NCBI GenBank assembly: GCA_026004675.1
Contig: BPJP01000002.1
Span: forward strand, 1 to 64,000
Source of the DNA: Gemmatales bacterium
GTDB taxonomy: Bacteria; Planctomycetota; Planctomycetia; Gemmatales; Gemmataceae
Length of the DNA: 64,000 nt
Direction of reading: 5' to 3'
Shown: piece by piece, positions 1-11,968 of the stretch
How positions within the stretch are numbered: the stretch's first letter is position 1
How the letters are laid out: each line of letters opens with the position of its first letter
Notes under the pieces: generated by a model
The model's input: only the letters and a program-made list of their open reading frames with translations
The model's database searches: none
Told to the model about the DNA's origin: nothing
Program-made: the position numbers and the translations under genes

Positions 1-1946
1 CGCAATCCTTCAGCGAAGCGCCCATCACCACACAGTGGGTGATGGGGGATCTCGAGAAGGTCGGCATGTTGAAGATGGATTTTCTCGGCTTGCGAACGCT
101 GACCGTGCTCGATCATGCGGTGAAGCTGATCGAAAAAACGCGTGGTATCCGAGTGGAACTCGACAAGATTCCCCTCGACGATCCGGAAACTTTCGCTCTT
201 TTGCAGCGCGGCGATGCCAAAGGTGTGTTTCAGTTCGAATCGGACGGGATTCGCGAATTGCTCAAGCGCATGAAGCCCGACAACATTCGCGATCTGATTG
301 CCACCAATGCCCTGTATCGCCCCGGACCACTCGGGGGAGGCATGGTCGACGCGTATGTCAACCGCAAGCATGGCCGGGGAAAAAACCGCATTTTCATCAC
401 CCGGTCATGGAGGAAATCCTTGGCGAGACCTACGGCGTCATGGTCTTCCAGGAACAGGTCATGCAAATTCTCAACCGCCTTGGCGGTATCGAGTTGTCGA
501 GTGCATACGCCTGCATTAAAGCCATCAGCAAGAAGAAGCAGGAAATCATCGACCAGCGTCGAGTGGAGTTCATCGCCGGGTGCCCAAAAGCGCGGTCTCG
601 ACGAGACGACAGCACGCGAAATCTTCGACCTGATCGTTCATTTCGGCGGCTATGGCTTCAACAAATCGCATAGTGCTGCTTATGCCCGTATTGGCTATCA
701 GACGGCCTATCTCAAAGCTCATTACACCGCTGAATTCATGGCCGCCCTTTTGTCGAGTGAAATCGAAGACGGCAACAAGCGCGACATCATGGTTCAACAC
801 ATCGACGACGCTCGCCGGCTTGGTATCGAGGTCCAAGCCGCCGAACGTCAATGCCGGCGAAGCCGATTTCACTGTCGCCGACGGTGCGATTCTCTTTGGT
901 TTGCGGGCCATCAAAGGTTTGGGGCGGAGCGCTGCCGAGGAAATCGTTCGTGCCCGCAACGAAAAAGGGCCTTTCCGCGACTTTTACGATTTCTGCGAAC
1001 GCGTTGACGTCAAAATGGTGACATCGGCGGCAATCGAAAAGCTCATCAAGGCCGGCGCTTTCGACGAACTTCATTCGAACCGGGCTGCCCTCATGCATGT
1101 CTTGCCCAAAGCCCTTCAGGCGGCCGCCGAATTACAGGAAGACCGCCTCCACGGGCAACGCAATTTCTTCGATATGTTTGACGATGATGCCGCCTCCCCA
1201 ACCAATGATCAGATGATGCCCGATATCCCTGACTGGCCCAACAATGTCAAACTCAAGTACGAGAAAGAAGCCCTCGACTTCTATTTTTCCAGCCATCCGC
1301 TGGCCCAATACGATGACCTCGTGCGACGGTTTTCTTCGCATACCATCGAACAGTTGAAGGACCTTCCCGCCGGACAAGAGGTCATCCTTGGCGGGATGAT
1401 GACGCAAATCCGCTTTCAGAATGTCAAGAAGGCACGCAACGGCAACACGCGTTACGCCCGCTGCCGGTTCGAAGATTTGACAGGCAGTGCCGAATGCGTC
1501 ATGTGGCCGGACGACTTCGTCAAACATAAAGACGATTTTGTCGAAGATCGTGTCTGCTTCGTCAAAGCCACCGTTGAACGGACTCGCGAAGAACCGGGGC
1601 TGGTCCTCGCACGCGTCCTCGACCTCGACCAGGCCCAACGCGAATTAACGCGGGGCCATGGTCGTTCGACTCAACCAATCTTATCACGGTCCCGAAACGA
1701 TCGATTCATTGGCAAGCATCCTCAGCGCGGACGCCCGGCAATTGTCCCGTTTATCTGCACATCCGTGACGTGAACGGCAAACAGAGCCTGCTCAAGGCTG
1801 GTGGCGATTTCGGCGTCAACCCCAGTGCCATCTCCGCCGCGGAGCTGGAGATGGTGTTGGGCGCCGGGCGCCATCACTTTTACCGGCGCTGGCAACGGCC
1901 GGTGAGCAATACCCTATTTTCTCCTCCGCTAATTTCCCTGCGGTGA
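1..1946 (+). CDS. dnaE: DNA polymerase III alpha subunit, 3' part, frameshifted
   Basis: This is the C-terminal part of the replicative DNA polymerase catalytic subunit; the gene begins before the window. Readable segments in order are the palm (KMDFLGLRTLTVLDHA), the fingers (ALYRPGPLGGGMVDAY), the helix-hairpin-helix region (FGLRAIKGLGRSAAEEI), the OB fold (VILGGMMTQIRFQNVK) and a short tail ending at the TGA at 1944. The reading frame changes near 380, 572, 835, 1656 and 1742. Each change is repaired by removing one base (two at 380, in a G/A run), and the joined product then reads as an unbroken family member. An essential gene would hardly decay this way, so I infer consensus insertion errors rather than a pseudogene. 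Family identity is clear; the true sequence at the junctions is not. Confidence 0.9.
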
Positions 1947-2187
1947 GCCTTTGCGACGCATCAATAAGAATTCATTTGACCCTGCTTTGAGAACATTTAT
2001 CTTAACGACGTTACCTCTCATTCACGGACTCGAGAATGAGAATGAGGAGCACCGAACACCACGATCGCCGGCGATATTTTCGTACTTGATGTTTCTGCCA
2101 GCGATCGCCATCACGGAAGCCGGTTTCAGCGCCGACCGGTGAGACGGTCCAACAGCGGATTGGCATTCGCTGTCGACAGCGCTGTCA

Positions 2188-2194
2188 AAGGAGG
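2188..2194 (+). promoter_or_regulatory. Strong ribosome binding site selecting a TTG start
   Basis: AAGGAGG lies 7 bases before the TTG at 2202, in frame with the ArsR-family gene. The upstream in-frame start at 2139 has no such site. This decides the start of the regulator. Confidence 0.7.
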
Positions 2195-2201
2195 ACTAAC
2201 C

Positions 2202-2606
2202 TTGTCTACGCTCAGCACGAAAACACGGCAGGGTAAGAGCGCCATTCCACGAACTCCGAGACAATTCAACTATACTTCGGAGTCGCTGACAAGCCTCACT
2301 CAGATTTTCAAATTGCTGGCGGACGAGTCACGTTTACGCATCCTGTTGGCACTCGCCGATGAACCGGAACTGAACGTCTCGTCGTTGTGCCAAATCCTTC
2401 AGCAAACGCAGCCCGCGGTCAGCCATCATCTGACGCTTTTGCGAATGACGGGCCTGGTAGGATATCGCAGGGACGGCAAACACAATTACTACAGGCTCGA
2501 GTCGACTTTGGTTCGCGATCTGCTCGACCAATTCTTCACCGATTCGGGAAACGGACACAAGTTGTTGCATTTGGAGGACCGCCAACCTGGCATCAAGCGG
2601 AAGTGA
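2202..2606 (+). CDS. ArsR-family winged-helix transcriptional regulator
   Basis: A 134-residue DNA-binding repressor of the ArsR/SmtB type. After an N-terminal extension of about 30 residues comes the typical core: LADESRLRILLALAD, then the recognition helix region QTQPAVSHHLTLLRMTGLV and the wing YRRDGKHNYYRLE. No metal-binding cysteine pair (CVC type) is visible in the DNA-binding helix, so the inducer cannot be named. The TTG start at 2202 is chosen because of the AAGGAGG site. It sits just upstream of a solute-binding lipoprotein gene on the same strand, which it may control; that link is inference. The stretch 1947-2201 before it shows no convincing gene. Confidence 0.85.
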   Translation: MSTLSTKTRQGKSAIPRTPRQFNYTSESLTSLTQIFKLLADESRLRILLALADEPELNVSSLCQILQQTQPAVSHHLTLLRMTGLVGYRRDGKHNYYRLESTLVRDLLDQFFTDSGNGHKLLHLEDRQPGIKRK

Positions 2607-2725
2607 ATCGTTTCAATCGACGATCCGGCCATACCGAGATCGCTGGGACGGACCATTCTGACTGCACACGCGTCTGGGAAAAGGAACCTGGTTGGAACAG
2701 GCTCCGTTCTGCGATCCCGAAGGCG

Positions 2726-4271
2726 ATGTTGTGCGTAGCTATCCTCGGCTGCAAAGGGAGCGAATCGTCCACGTTGCGGCTGGCGATCATCTCGCCTCAT
2801 CGCGATGAGATTCGTGAGGAGGTTGGCCATGCTTTCGTCGATTGGTTCAACGAGCGCACGCAAAACCATTATCGCAATATCTGTCAGGCGTTCGAATCGT
2901 GGAAAAGGCAAAAGGACCAACGCGCTAAAGAACGATGTGTAAGTGCCTTTGAAAAGTTTTGGCGCGACTGGCGCAAGGAGGAGGTCGAAAATCTCAAGCA
3001 AGCGTTCGATCACTGGCGGCAGACGGAAACGTCGGTTGCTGCTGACCATTTCTTGCAAGAGTTTTCTCTTTGGCACGAAAATGCCCCAGTGCCGGAACTG
3101 GTGTGGATCGACATTGGCGGCACGTCACAAATCCTTCGCTATGTGCGAGCACAATTCCAGGCGAAGCCGCAGGGGATCGACATCGACCTTCTTTTCGGCG
3201 GCGGAACCGACATCTATCTGAGTCTTGCAGATGACGGCTTCCTGAGTTCGGTCGACGTGGCCGATTCCATTCTCAAGAGAATACCCCAAAGTCTCAATGG
3301 TTGTCCCGATTTACGACGAAGACAAACGCTGGTTTGGCCCGATGCTGAGTAGCTTCGGCATCCTGTCGAATTTGGATGTGCTGAAAAGAATCGACCAACC
3401 GGCGCCGACCAGTTGGTCGGATCTCGGCAGAGACGGTATGTTTAGCTGGGTCAGTGCCGGCGATCCGAGACAAAGCGGCAGTGTCCACATGGTTTATGAG
3501 ATCATTCTCCAAGCCAGAGGCTGGGATGAGGGATTCCGGCTGTTGATGCGTCTCGGTGCCAACACTCGCTCTTTCATCCGCGACAGCGGCACGTTAACCC
3601 GCAGCGTTACGAATGGCGACGTGGCCGCTGCTGGTAATATCGATGTGCAAGCGCTCAGTGCCGTGGGGCGCTATCCAACCATGATGCATTTCCATCTTCC
3701 CGCCGGGGAGACCATCATCAACGCCGACGCCATCGCCAGGTTGAAAGGGGCGCCTCATTCGGAACTGGGCGCGAGCGTTTATCGAATTCACTTTGAGCGA
3801 TGCGGGACAACGCCTCTTCTTTTTACGGCCTGGCTTGCCGGGTGGGCCGAGACGCTATCCGCTGTGCCGTCTGAGCGTTTTCAAGGAGCTTTACGACCAG
3901 TATCCACCGAATGATCGAGCCACGGGGGGAAACCAATCCGTTTACGCTCAAGGAAGCCGTTCCCTATCAGAATCGTCTTGCGGGTCGCACGCTGGAATGC
4001 TCTCAACGATCTGTTCGGGGCATGGGTGGTAGATGCCCACGCGGAATTAAAACGAACGTGGCGATGCATTTTGGAAAGTGATCTGCCGACGGAGAAAAAG
4101 GCCTCGCTGACGCATGCTCTCTTTGCGCCGCCTGTTACGGAAAGCGAACTATACCGCTATGCACGGGTATTGAGAGAAGGTTCGCCGCGTTTGCGAATTG
4201 AGCAGATCACTCGCTGGTCCAAAGAGGCCCGGCAGCGTTATGACGACCTTCGTCGTCTTGCTCGGCCGTAA
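2726..4271 (+). CDS. Extracellular solute-binding lipoprotein of an ABC importer, frameshifted
   Basis: A type-2 periplasmic binding protein resembling iron/sugar ABC receptors. The start carries a short lipobox (AILGC) followed by LAIISPHRDEIREEV, which fits the first strand and helix of this fold. Later landmarks are DIDLLFGGGTDIYLSLA and SWSDLGRDGMFSWVSAG. A charged helical insertion (about residues 45-100) is unusual for the family. Four frame changes near 3296, 3787, 3926 and 3966 are each repaired by deleting one base, giving about 513 residues. The ATG at 2726 is tentative because its ribosome site is weak and the hydrophobic stretch is short. No permease or ATPase gene lies beside it, so the ligand is unknown. 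Confidence 0.7.
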
Positions 4272-4395
4272 TTGCTCGTCAAAAAGCCAAAGAGAATAGT
4301 CGTCTCGCAGGGGATACCTGCCTGAGAGTCACAGTTGAAAGGCCAGCCGCCGCCGTGTGCGTAGACCACGGCGACGGCTTCAAGAGAGGTTGGCT

Positions 4396-5788
4396 TTAGG
4401 CGAGCAATTCCGCAAGCGGCCCCGTCCTGATCGATGTCTTTCAGCATCGGATCGGGCATGCCGAAACGTTGGCGAGGAGCACCGGCAGCGTGCAAGAAGG
4501 CGGTGTACAGGTTCGCCACCGTGCGATGGCCAGGATTGCCGTATTTCGGATAACAGAGATACCGTCCAGTGCGGATTTTGCCTCCCAAATTGCCGATCAC
4601 GACGAAATGGCCATTCCCAGCAACGCGAGTGGTGACCTTCGGCAGCGTCGCTCAAGTAAACGATGAGCGTGTTATCGAGCATGGTCCCGTTGCCTTCGGG
4701 AACAGCCTGCAGTTTTCGCATCAGCCGGGCGATCAATTCGAAATGGAACCGGCGAATGGTTGTCGAAAGCTCATCCCAGGTCTTGCCTTGGTAGCTGCCG
4801 CCGTGTCCGATCGCATGCTTACCGATCTGAATACCCAGACCCGTGAAACGAACGCTGAAATAGGGGTCGCCGCAACCGGAGGCGATGGTCAGGACGTTGG
4901 TCAGCCCACCGATGAGAGCGGCAGCGCCAATATCGAAATGAGCATCCAGCCGGTCGGTTTCGACATCCGATTTGAATTTGTCGTTGACCACTGGTGCGTG
5001 TTTGCGCAGCGTACTTTCGATTTCGTTGAGCCGACTCTGGCGATGCTTCATCGACTCATAGGCATCGAGGTACGCCTGCAGCTTTTCTCGTTCCTGACCG
5101 GAAAGCCGGCTTTCCAGCCGTTTGATATCGTCGATCATGAAGTCGAGCAGATTATTCTTGGCAAGAAAGTCCTGCCTGGCGGCTCCTTGAGCGACGCTGC
5201 CGACAAAGAGAACTATAAGCAAGATCCGGCCGGCATTGTGTCGGCAGTTTCTTGCCTGGTCCCCATGCCGAGCAGTTGTAGATGATCGTATGGTCGGCCT
5301 TGTCGGAGATACCGAGACCAACGATGGGGAAGATGCCCGGATTCGCCTTCGCAAGGGGCAGCGTCGATGGTTTCATCGAGCGGTCGGCCACTGTCGCTGG
5401 GGCTGCCTTTGCCGCTGTAGCAACCGAGCGCTCCGAAATTGTTCGAATGACCTCCTCCGCAAATCCGCCCGGACAACCCTTGAATGATGGTCACACGGTC
5501 CTTGAACGGCGTCAGTGGTTCGAGGGCACGCGGAAAGGCATGGTTGGCCAGCGGAATGTCTTGCAGCTTGTCAACGCTATTCCGCCCTCCTTTCGCTTCG
5601 CGTGCAATGCCGACAGGTTGAATCTGATGTGGATTCAACCCGTTCCCTTCCACGACAAAGACGAAACGTTTGGGAAGTTGGCTGCTGCCGTCTGCTTCCG
5701 CTTGCAGCCGTTGCAGAATCGGCGACAATAACAGGCTGCTCGTCCCGAGCGAAAAGCCTTTCAATAGTTCACGGCGAGTCATCGACAT
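4396..5788 (-). CDS. DUF1552 family protein with Tat-type signal, frameshifted
   Basis: A planctomycete-type DUF1552 protein, almost always found beside a DUF1592 cytochrome gene, as here. The N-terminus has a twin-arginine-like signal (TRRELLKGFSLGTSSLLL), followed by RFVFVVEGNGLNP and the Gly-rich GGGHSNNFGALGCYSGKG, and it ends with DPMLKDIDQDG then PLAELLA. Reading it through requires removing single bases near 5377, 5187, 4633 and 4423; it then gives about 462 residues, normal for the family. The role is not established; export of a folded protein is implied by the signal. It lies 43 bases downstream of the DUF1592 gene, probably in one operon. The stop at 4396 is inferred from the corrected frame. 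Confidence 0.82.
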
Positions 5789-5831
5789 AGGTCTGGTCCT
5801 TTCTTTTTCAAATGACGGCTCTCTTCAACTT

Positions 5832-8395
5832 TCAATCTTTTGCGGCAGGTTGTGGATTCCTGCGATACAAGAATGCTTTGGATGTCAGGAGAGAGGTAAC
5901 AAGCGCTTTCATGCTGCCGCCACTCTCTTTGTACGCCCGATACGCGTCCTGCAGGACGGCGGCATCTTCGAGCGTCTCGTTTCGCCCCATCCAGTAACGA
6001 AAGGCGTGACGCACGAAGACTTGCTCCACATGCTTCGACCTGGCCAGACGCTTGATCATATCGATGGCGTTGTTCACTTCACCATCGAGCGTGGGATCGC
6101 CTGATCGGTCGATCGAGCCGGTTGTCACCACTGGCTTGCCCAGTTCAAGGGTGCGGAACCGGCCGAAATGGTCGAACATCTCGAAAGGCAACCCCAGAGG
6201 ATTCATGTGTTGATGGCAGCGCCAACAATACGCGTCGTGCGTGACCATCATTCGCTCACGGAGCGTTTTGTTGGGATCCTCGGGGAGCTGGGCATCCACC
6301 GTGATTGGCAACTCCGGCACAAACCCGCCCAGCAGCCGTTCCCGAATCCATTTACCGCGAATAATGGGATGGTTTTCGACATTCGCCGAATGCGCCACCA
6401 GCCAACTCGGCTGCGTGAGGATGCCTGCACGTTGATCGCGGGGCAACTCGATCGGCTGATCCTTGGTCCATTTCCAATTTTCAGGCAGGCCATAAGCCAA
6501 ATGCACCTGTTTCTTCGGATTGGCCGCCGGTTTTGGCCCTTTCCTGTCGGGCCGGTAATTCACGAAACTTTTGTTCGTGGTTAAAAGCTCATAAAAGACA
6601 TTCTTGTCGCGTTCGAGGATGTATTCGACGAGCAGGTCGGTATCCTGGACGAGAATCCTCGGCTCATGGTGTGGAAATTCTTTTTTCTCTTTAAAAATGT
6701 CGGGAGCTTTATGGTAGCCGAAGAATTCGCGGAAGAAGCGGAACACGCGGGTTTTCGGCGTCTTGGGATCGTTGAAAAGGCGTTGCACTTGTTTGCGAAC
6801 GTCTTCGACTGTCTGCAGCCTTCCTTCCTCTGCTGCCTTCAGAAGCAGGTTATCGGGTCGCTTGTCGGTCAAAGCAAACGAGAGAGCATACGCCAATTCT
6901 CGAGGAGACAACATTGTTTCTTTGGCGTTCTGGTTGCGGCCCAGTTCCAGCCGGTAGATTACCTCCGGCAGCAGCAACACCGCAGCCAGGGTGGTGCGAA
7001 CGCCTTTCTCGCGTCCGGCATCCTCGATGTTTTTCTGCATCAGTTGGGCAAAACGTTTCGCCTCCTCGGCAGTCGGCTTCCGCTTCAATACCAGGTCGAA
7101 TTGCCTGGCAATCGCCTTGTTCACAGCAGCCGGCGTGACCTCCTTCCTTGGATCAAGAAGCTCGAGGAACTCTTTTACAGAGCCGTTCACCCCTTTGATC
7201 GTTCCGTTTTCCCGTTTGTAACGGGTCTGGTATCCAACGATGGCCTGGGCATTGCGAATCAGCTGCGATGTCGTTGGTTCGTCGAGAAGGAAGAGCCCGG
7301 AATAATCCTTGATGCCCGTGCCGCTGTCGATTGGAAAGGGCTGGGTGATGGCGACACGCCCGCTTGTGAGATCTTTGACGAGTTGGGCATAGATTTCAGG
7401 ACTGGCGCGCCAGAGTCGGGGGGGAGAGGCCGACGCGGGCGCAGCCGGCCGATCAAACAAGGCAGCGTGGCTGACGCGATTGCCATAGGCGGGCAGGCGC
7501 GATCGTCGAGCCACACGTGTCCCCCCCTTTTTCCAGCTCGCGAAGTATCCAGCGAAGCACGCGAGTGGTCTGAACGGCGTCCGGTTGTGGCTGATCTTCC
7601 GGCGGCATTTCTCGCACGTCCAGCTTCTCGGCCACCCGCACCCAACGCTTGATGTCCTTGCCGTCGATCAGATTCGAATCGATGTCGTGCAGCGAGAGGT
7701 TTCCTTCCTGTTTGCGAACGCCGTGACACCTGGTGCAATGGGCTTTCAGAAATGGCTGCACAAGGCTCGCAAAGCCATTAGCGTCGCTTGCGGCATCGGC
7801 ATTTTTCGCCGTAACCGACGTTCCCTTGGCTTTTGCCGGTGCCTGAGCGACTTCGACACCTTCGGTCATTTGCCGGGCAGCGTTTGCCGACTTCACCGGC
7901 ACTGGCATGGGCTGCCCTTTGTCATCCGCACGAAGCCGATCTCGAGGACGTTCCTCAGCCTTCGCTGCACTTGCCGGAGGGCTGACAGGCATGACCGAAC
8001 TGCGAACCTCAGTGCTGGCGTTTTCGGATTCGTCATTTGTTTCGGATTTTTTCATTATCTTTTTTCGCCGGTTTGTCAGTCTCCGGGAGAGCAGATCGCT
8101 GAGCCGATTGGAACTCGTCCACCTTGATGACGCCTTTCCCCATGCCCGTATGCGACAAAAAGGCAACCAGCATCTGGGCAAGCTGATCCGAGGTCATTGC
8201 AGCGTCAGCCTCGCGATTTTGGCTTCGACTCGTGATTGGATGCCGTCCGGTCGAGAGCTTGCCAATGCCTTTATGCATGGTCGGCTTCCGGTGGAATCGC
8301 GACAGGAGCTGGCTACCAAGCCCAGTCACTTGGAAACATACCACGACAGCGCCAACAAGGGCTCCAAAACCGAAAGTTTTCATCAAGGTTTTCAT
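5832..8395 (-). CDS. DUF1592/DUF1588/DUF1585 cytochrome-like protein, frameshifted
   Basis: A large exported planctomycete protein combining a cytochrome c-like heme site with DUF1592-type domains. The N-terminus is a membrane/signal segment (ALVGAVVVCFQVTGLG). A long low-complexity linker leads to the heme motif CTRCHG, then the DUF1592-like core (RVFRFFREFFGYHKAPDIF), the DUF1588-like region with HDAYCWRCHQHMNPLG (a second CxxCH) and the C-terminal DUF1585-like part (FVRHAFRYWMGRNET). Two single-base insertions, in an A run near 8055 and a G run near 7525, explain the three frames. The corrected length is about 853 residues. A periplasmic electron-transfer or redox role is family-level inference; substrate unknown. 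It is followed by its usual partner, the DUF1552 gene. Confidence 0.82.
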
Positions 8396-8506
8396 TGGAT
8401 CCTACCGTAGGTTTCGGCTCTCATAATGGTTCACGCCGTTTTTTCGTTAACTAGGGGCAGAAGCGAGATTCAAGGTTAGCAGAAAATCGAAATTTTTTGG
8501 CAACGT

Positions 8507-11500
8507 TTAGTGGCGGCGCAACTCGATGCCGCTGAGGATCGTCTTGCCTGCTTTTGGAACCAGGCGAATATCAAGCGGGCCGCGCACTTCCACGTTGTCC
8601 AGCTCCCGAACGATTGCCTTCTGGATACCAGCTTCTTTGCTGATGTCGACGTTGCTGAGCACAGTTTTGCCTTCGATTTGGACGTCAAACACCCTCTGGC
8701 CCGGTTGCCTATTCTCCGGCTCGAAGAAATAAAGACGAATCGTGTAGTGGCGGCTGGTGTTGTCGTTGCTCTTGCTGCTGAGGACAACTGGTATACGAAT
8801 CGTTTCGACGCCGATGATTCCAGAACCTGCGATCCAAGAGCCTGCATAGTGTTGGAACCATTCGACCTCTTTCGGCTGAACCGTGACGAAAGCCTTGTTT
8901 TGCTGCGCTACCTGCAACCATAAGGTACCATCGTCCGCAATACGGTCGCCGGGGGCCCCGAAGTTGAAGCCCGCCTGCCGTATCGGCGCCGGTTCGCCCT
9001 CATAGCCTTCGCGAGAGCTGAAATATCTGGTCCAAAGCTGGTTGTCTGGACGGTGCACCAACGCCATGGCTGTCATGCGGTTCCGCTTGTGATGGGTGCC
9101 GAAGTTGGGAATGTTCAAAATGCCACCGGCTGGCAACAGAGTTGGCGAGCAACCGGCATCCATGCCTGTCAACGAGCAGACGCCGCTTTGATGCTCGAGA
9201 TCGAAAAAGGCGGTCCTCCAGGTGACCAGGTTTTCGCAGGCGATCAGATGGTTGCAACCGCTTTTGCGGAAACTCCACCATTCCGGTTGACCGGTGAGCG
9301 AGGATTTGCGCTGATGGCGTTTGCCGGTGCGCAGATCGTAGGTGACGCCATGGCGATCGATTATCAAGTCATGCAGTACGATATGGGGATCGAAATAGGC
9401 GTCGGAGTCGACTTGCCAGACGATTTTGCCGCTTGAACCCTGGAATGCCAGCATTTTTCCTGGAGCATTGCGGTTGGTTTTGCCCCGGCGAATGTCGAAT
9501 GACAAGTCCCGCCATTCCCCATCCTTCCAAACCATCAGGTTCCGACAAGGAGCCAGAAGAAGGTCGCGTTCTTCCGAATAGGCGATGTTTTTGACGCGTA
9601 CATCGAGAGCTTGACTCCAAATCTCTTTTCCGCTGGCGATGTCCAGGGCATAGAGCATCGGCCTCGCTTCGGGCAAAGTTCGCCTGGCGCTTTTCCACTT
9701 TTTGAGCACGCCTGGCATGACCAGGTCGACGCAAAAGATTTTGCCCGCACCAAGGGCAATGCCACTCCGATTGACAAAGCCCCAGTTGGCTTTTCGTTTC
9801 CATTCCACCTTACCGGCATGTCGGTCGAGAACGACAAGCCAGGCCATCGGCATCCGGTCGCCGGCCCAATCGCCACCATTGCCGTCGTACCCTGCCTGAG
9901 CGTCGATGAGGTCCTGTGGTCGAAAGAGGGTCGCCACGAGGCGGTCTCCGTCGATGCGCAGGCTTCCCCAACACAGGTCCGGCTCCAGATCGGGGGCCGG
10001 CCAGGCGGATAGCTGTTTGCCGGTCTCCAGGTCGAAACGCAGTAGTTTTCGGCCGGCGGCGACGTAAATGGCGTCTGGCAAAGACACGAAATTGAAGCCG
10101 GAAGCACGGCACCGCTGAGGAGGGGGCACATCGAATTTGAAAGCGGGGTTCGTATTTCCACGGAAACGGATGTTTCTTCGAATGGATGCCCAAGCCGCCA
10201 CCCCCCGCCGCCGAACGTGTAGACGGTAGGCAGAGGCGATTCCCAAAGAAGTTGACCAGTATAGATATCGAAAGCCGCCAGCCTTCCCGGCCCTTGCAAG
10301 ATCATCCTTCCAGACACGATCTCCGCCGGCACGGGCTGAGGATTGAGACCATTGCCGGATTGATGATCGACGTTGCCGTCGAAATAGAAGCGGGCGTCGG
10401 CAGCGACTCCTCCATACCATAAAAGCCCCAACGGCGCTTTCACGAGTTTATCTCGCGAGGCGAGGGTATTTGCCGGATCGCAGAATTCATGCGTCCAATC
10501 CGCAGCCCCTTTCAACGGCCCTTCGCGTCTGGTCACATGAAAACCTCCCGACTCGTCTTGTTGAACCAATGCACCTCCATAGGGGCGAAGAGAATGCCAA
10601 ACCCTCTCACGATTCAACGTCGATTCCGTAACGATCAATCGGGCGAAATACGGCGGCAGGTCTTCGATCTGACCGGCAATCACTGAAAGACGGTGTTCGT
10701 TGAACATGCCGTGCGCATCGAGCCGATGCCGAACCCGGTCGACGGTCCGGCGATCGCTATCCATCGCGACAACGTAAAGTTTTGAGGATCGGAGCAAACC
10801 TTCAACGAGCGATCCGTCCTCGAGACCTGCGACCAGACAATAACCATTTTCGACTTTTGTTTTGGCGAGAATCTGCCTGGCGAGGTGCGAGTCGGCATTG
10901 TTCGAGGCAAGGGTTTTTGCTGAATCGTTTGATGGCGCCGGTTTGCCGGGAATATCGGCGAAACAATAGACAGTGCCCTCGCTGGTTGCGACAAGGGCGT
11001 AGCTGTCGTTGACGCTTTTGTGAACAACGGTGCCTTTGACTCCAGGCGTGGCGATGGCAGGAGGCCGAACTTGTTGTTGTTTTGGCTGTTTCACTTTAAG
11101 CTGGGCGCCAGTTCGCAGGTCGAAAGCGGCATTTCCGTTATTTCCGTCGACGAACAAGATGCCGTCGCTTGCACGCACGCGTCCATAGGGGCGGAACTGG
11201 GAGGTGCTGTTCGTCCAGACCACTTTTCCGGTAGCAGCTTCCAGGGCATGAACCAAGACGCCGTCGACTGGCCAGTAACCGGCGGCGAAATAGATTCTGC
11301 CTTCGTAAACCAAAGGGCTCGTACTGATCGGCCAGGCTGACATCAGGCGATCGTGTCCAATGACAAAGCGGTGGGCGGGTCCGCCGCGAAACTTCCATTG
11401 CAACCGCCCCGCCAGATCGAGGCAATAAAGATAGCCATCGTCAGAGCCTAAGTAGATTCTGCCGTCAGAAGCTGTCGGCGCAAAGCGGATGGGGGCATTG

Positions 11501-11763
11501 GTGTAAAACCGCCATTTTTCTTTGCCCGAATCGGCATCAATGGCCAGCAAGGCGCCGTTGTATTCACAACCGATCAGCACCAGTTTGTCGGCGAGGATCG
11601 GCTCGTATCCTCGATCTTGCGGCATGCGTGGAGTGAATTCCCATGCAGGTTTGCGGGCGGGCAGATCGAGTTGCCAACGCAGAAGCCAATCGGCAGAGGC
11701 TTCGGATATGCCGATGGGGGATATTGCGATGAAAATTGCCGCAGACGAAATCGCCAGTCGCAT
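8507..11763 (-). CDS. PQQ-type beta-propeller protein with methyltransferase-like insert and malectin-like C-terminus, frameshifted
   Basis: A secreted protein of about 1084 residues after correction. A signal peptide (residues 1-24) is followed by PQQ-propeller blades with repeated AxDxxSGKExW motifs (ALLAIDADSGKEKWRF, VHALEAATGKVVW, YALDIASGKEIW). Residues about 290-405 instead resemble a Rossmann methyltransferase: CLVAGLEDGSLVEGL as motif I and LYVVAMDSD as the acidic strand end. The propeller then resumes. The last 130 residues (RHYTIRLYFFEPENRQPGQ, then FDVQIEGKTVL) resemble a malectin-type carbohydrate-binding domain. Frame changes near 10198 (G run) and in about 10105-10165 are each one extra base. 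No cofactor can be assigned; the methyltransferase part may be degenerate. It is divergent from the sigma-factor gene. Confidence 0.78.
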
Positions 11764-11968
11764 TCGAGATTCTCCCTGTCAAGAATCGATATCCGTGACC
11801 ACTAAGGCGAGCCAAAAGCAGGCGTCGACAAAGAACATGGGTCACTGATAAGGTGGGAAGGAGAGGGCAGGTTCGTTAGCACGATTCTTCAAGAGATTTA
11901 TTTTTTTGTCGCTAACCTTTCCAGGCGTTCTTGCCCATGCTTATGACCAGGTGTGCGGGGCAGGAAGC

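Noticed and set aside
1951-2142. 63-codon ORF between dnaE and the ArsR gene
   Set aside because: No ribosome site, no recognisable features.
1-4271. dnaE and the solute-binding gene as real pseudogenes
   Set aside because: Only insertion-type changes, no internal stops in the corrected frame, and dnaE is essential.
9535-11763. 742-residue form of the PQQ protein
   Set aside because: Its last part (after about residue 520) is out-of-frame reading past an insertion; the other frame continues the family sequence.
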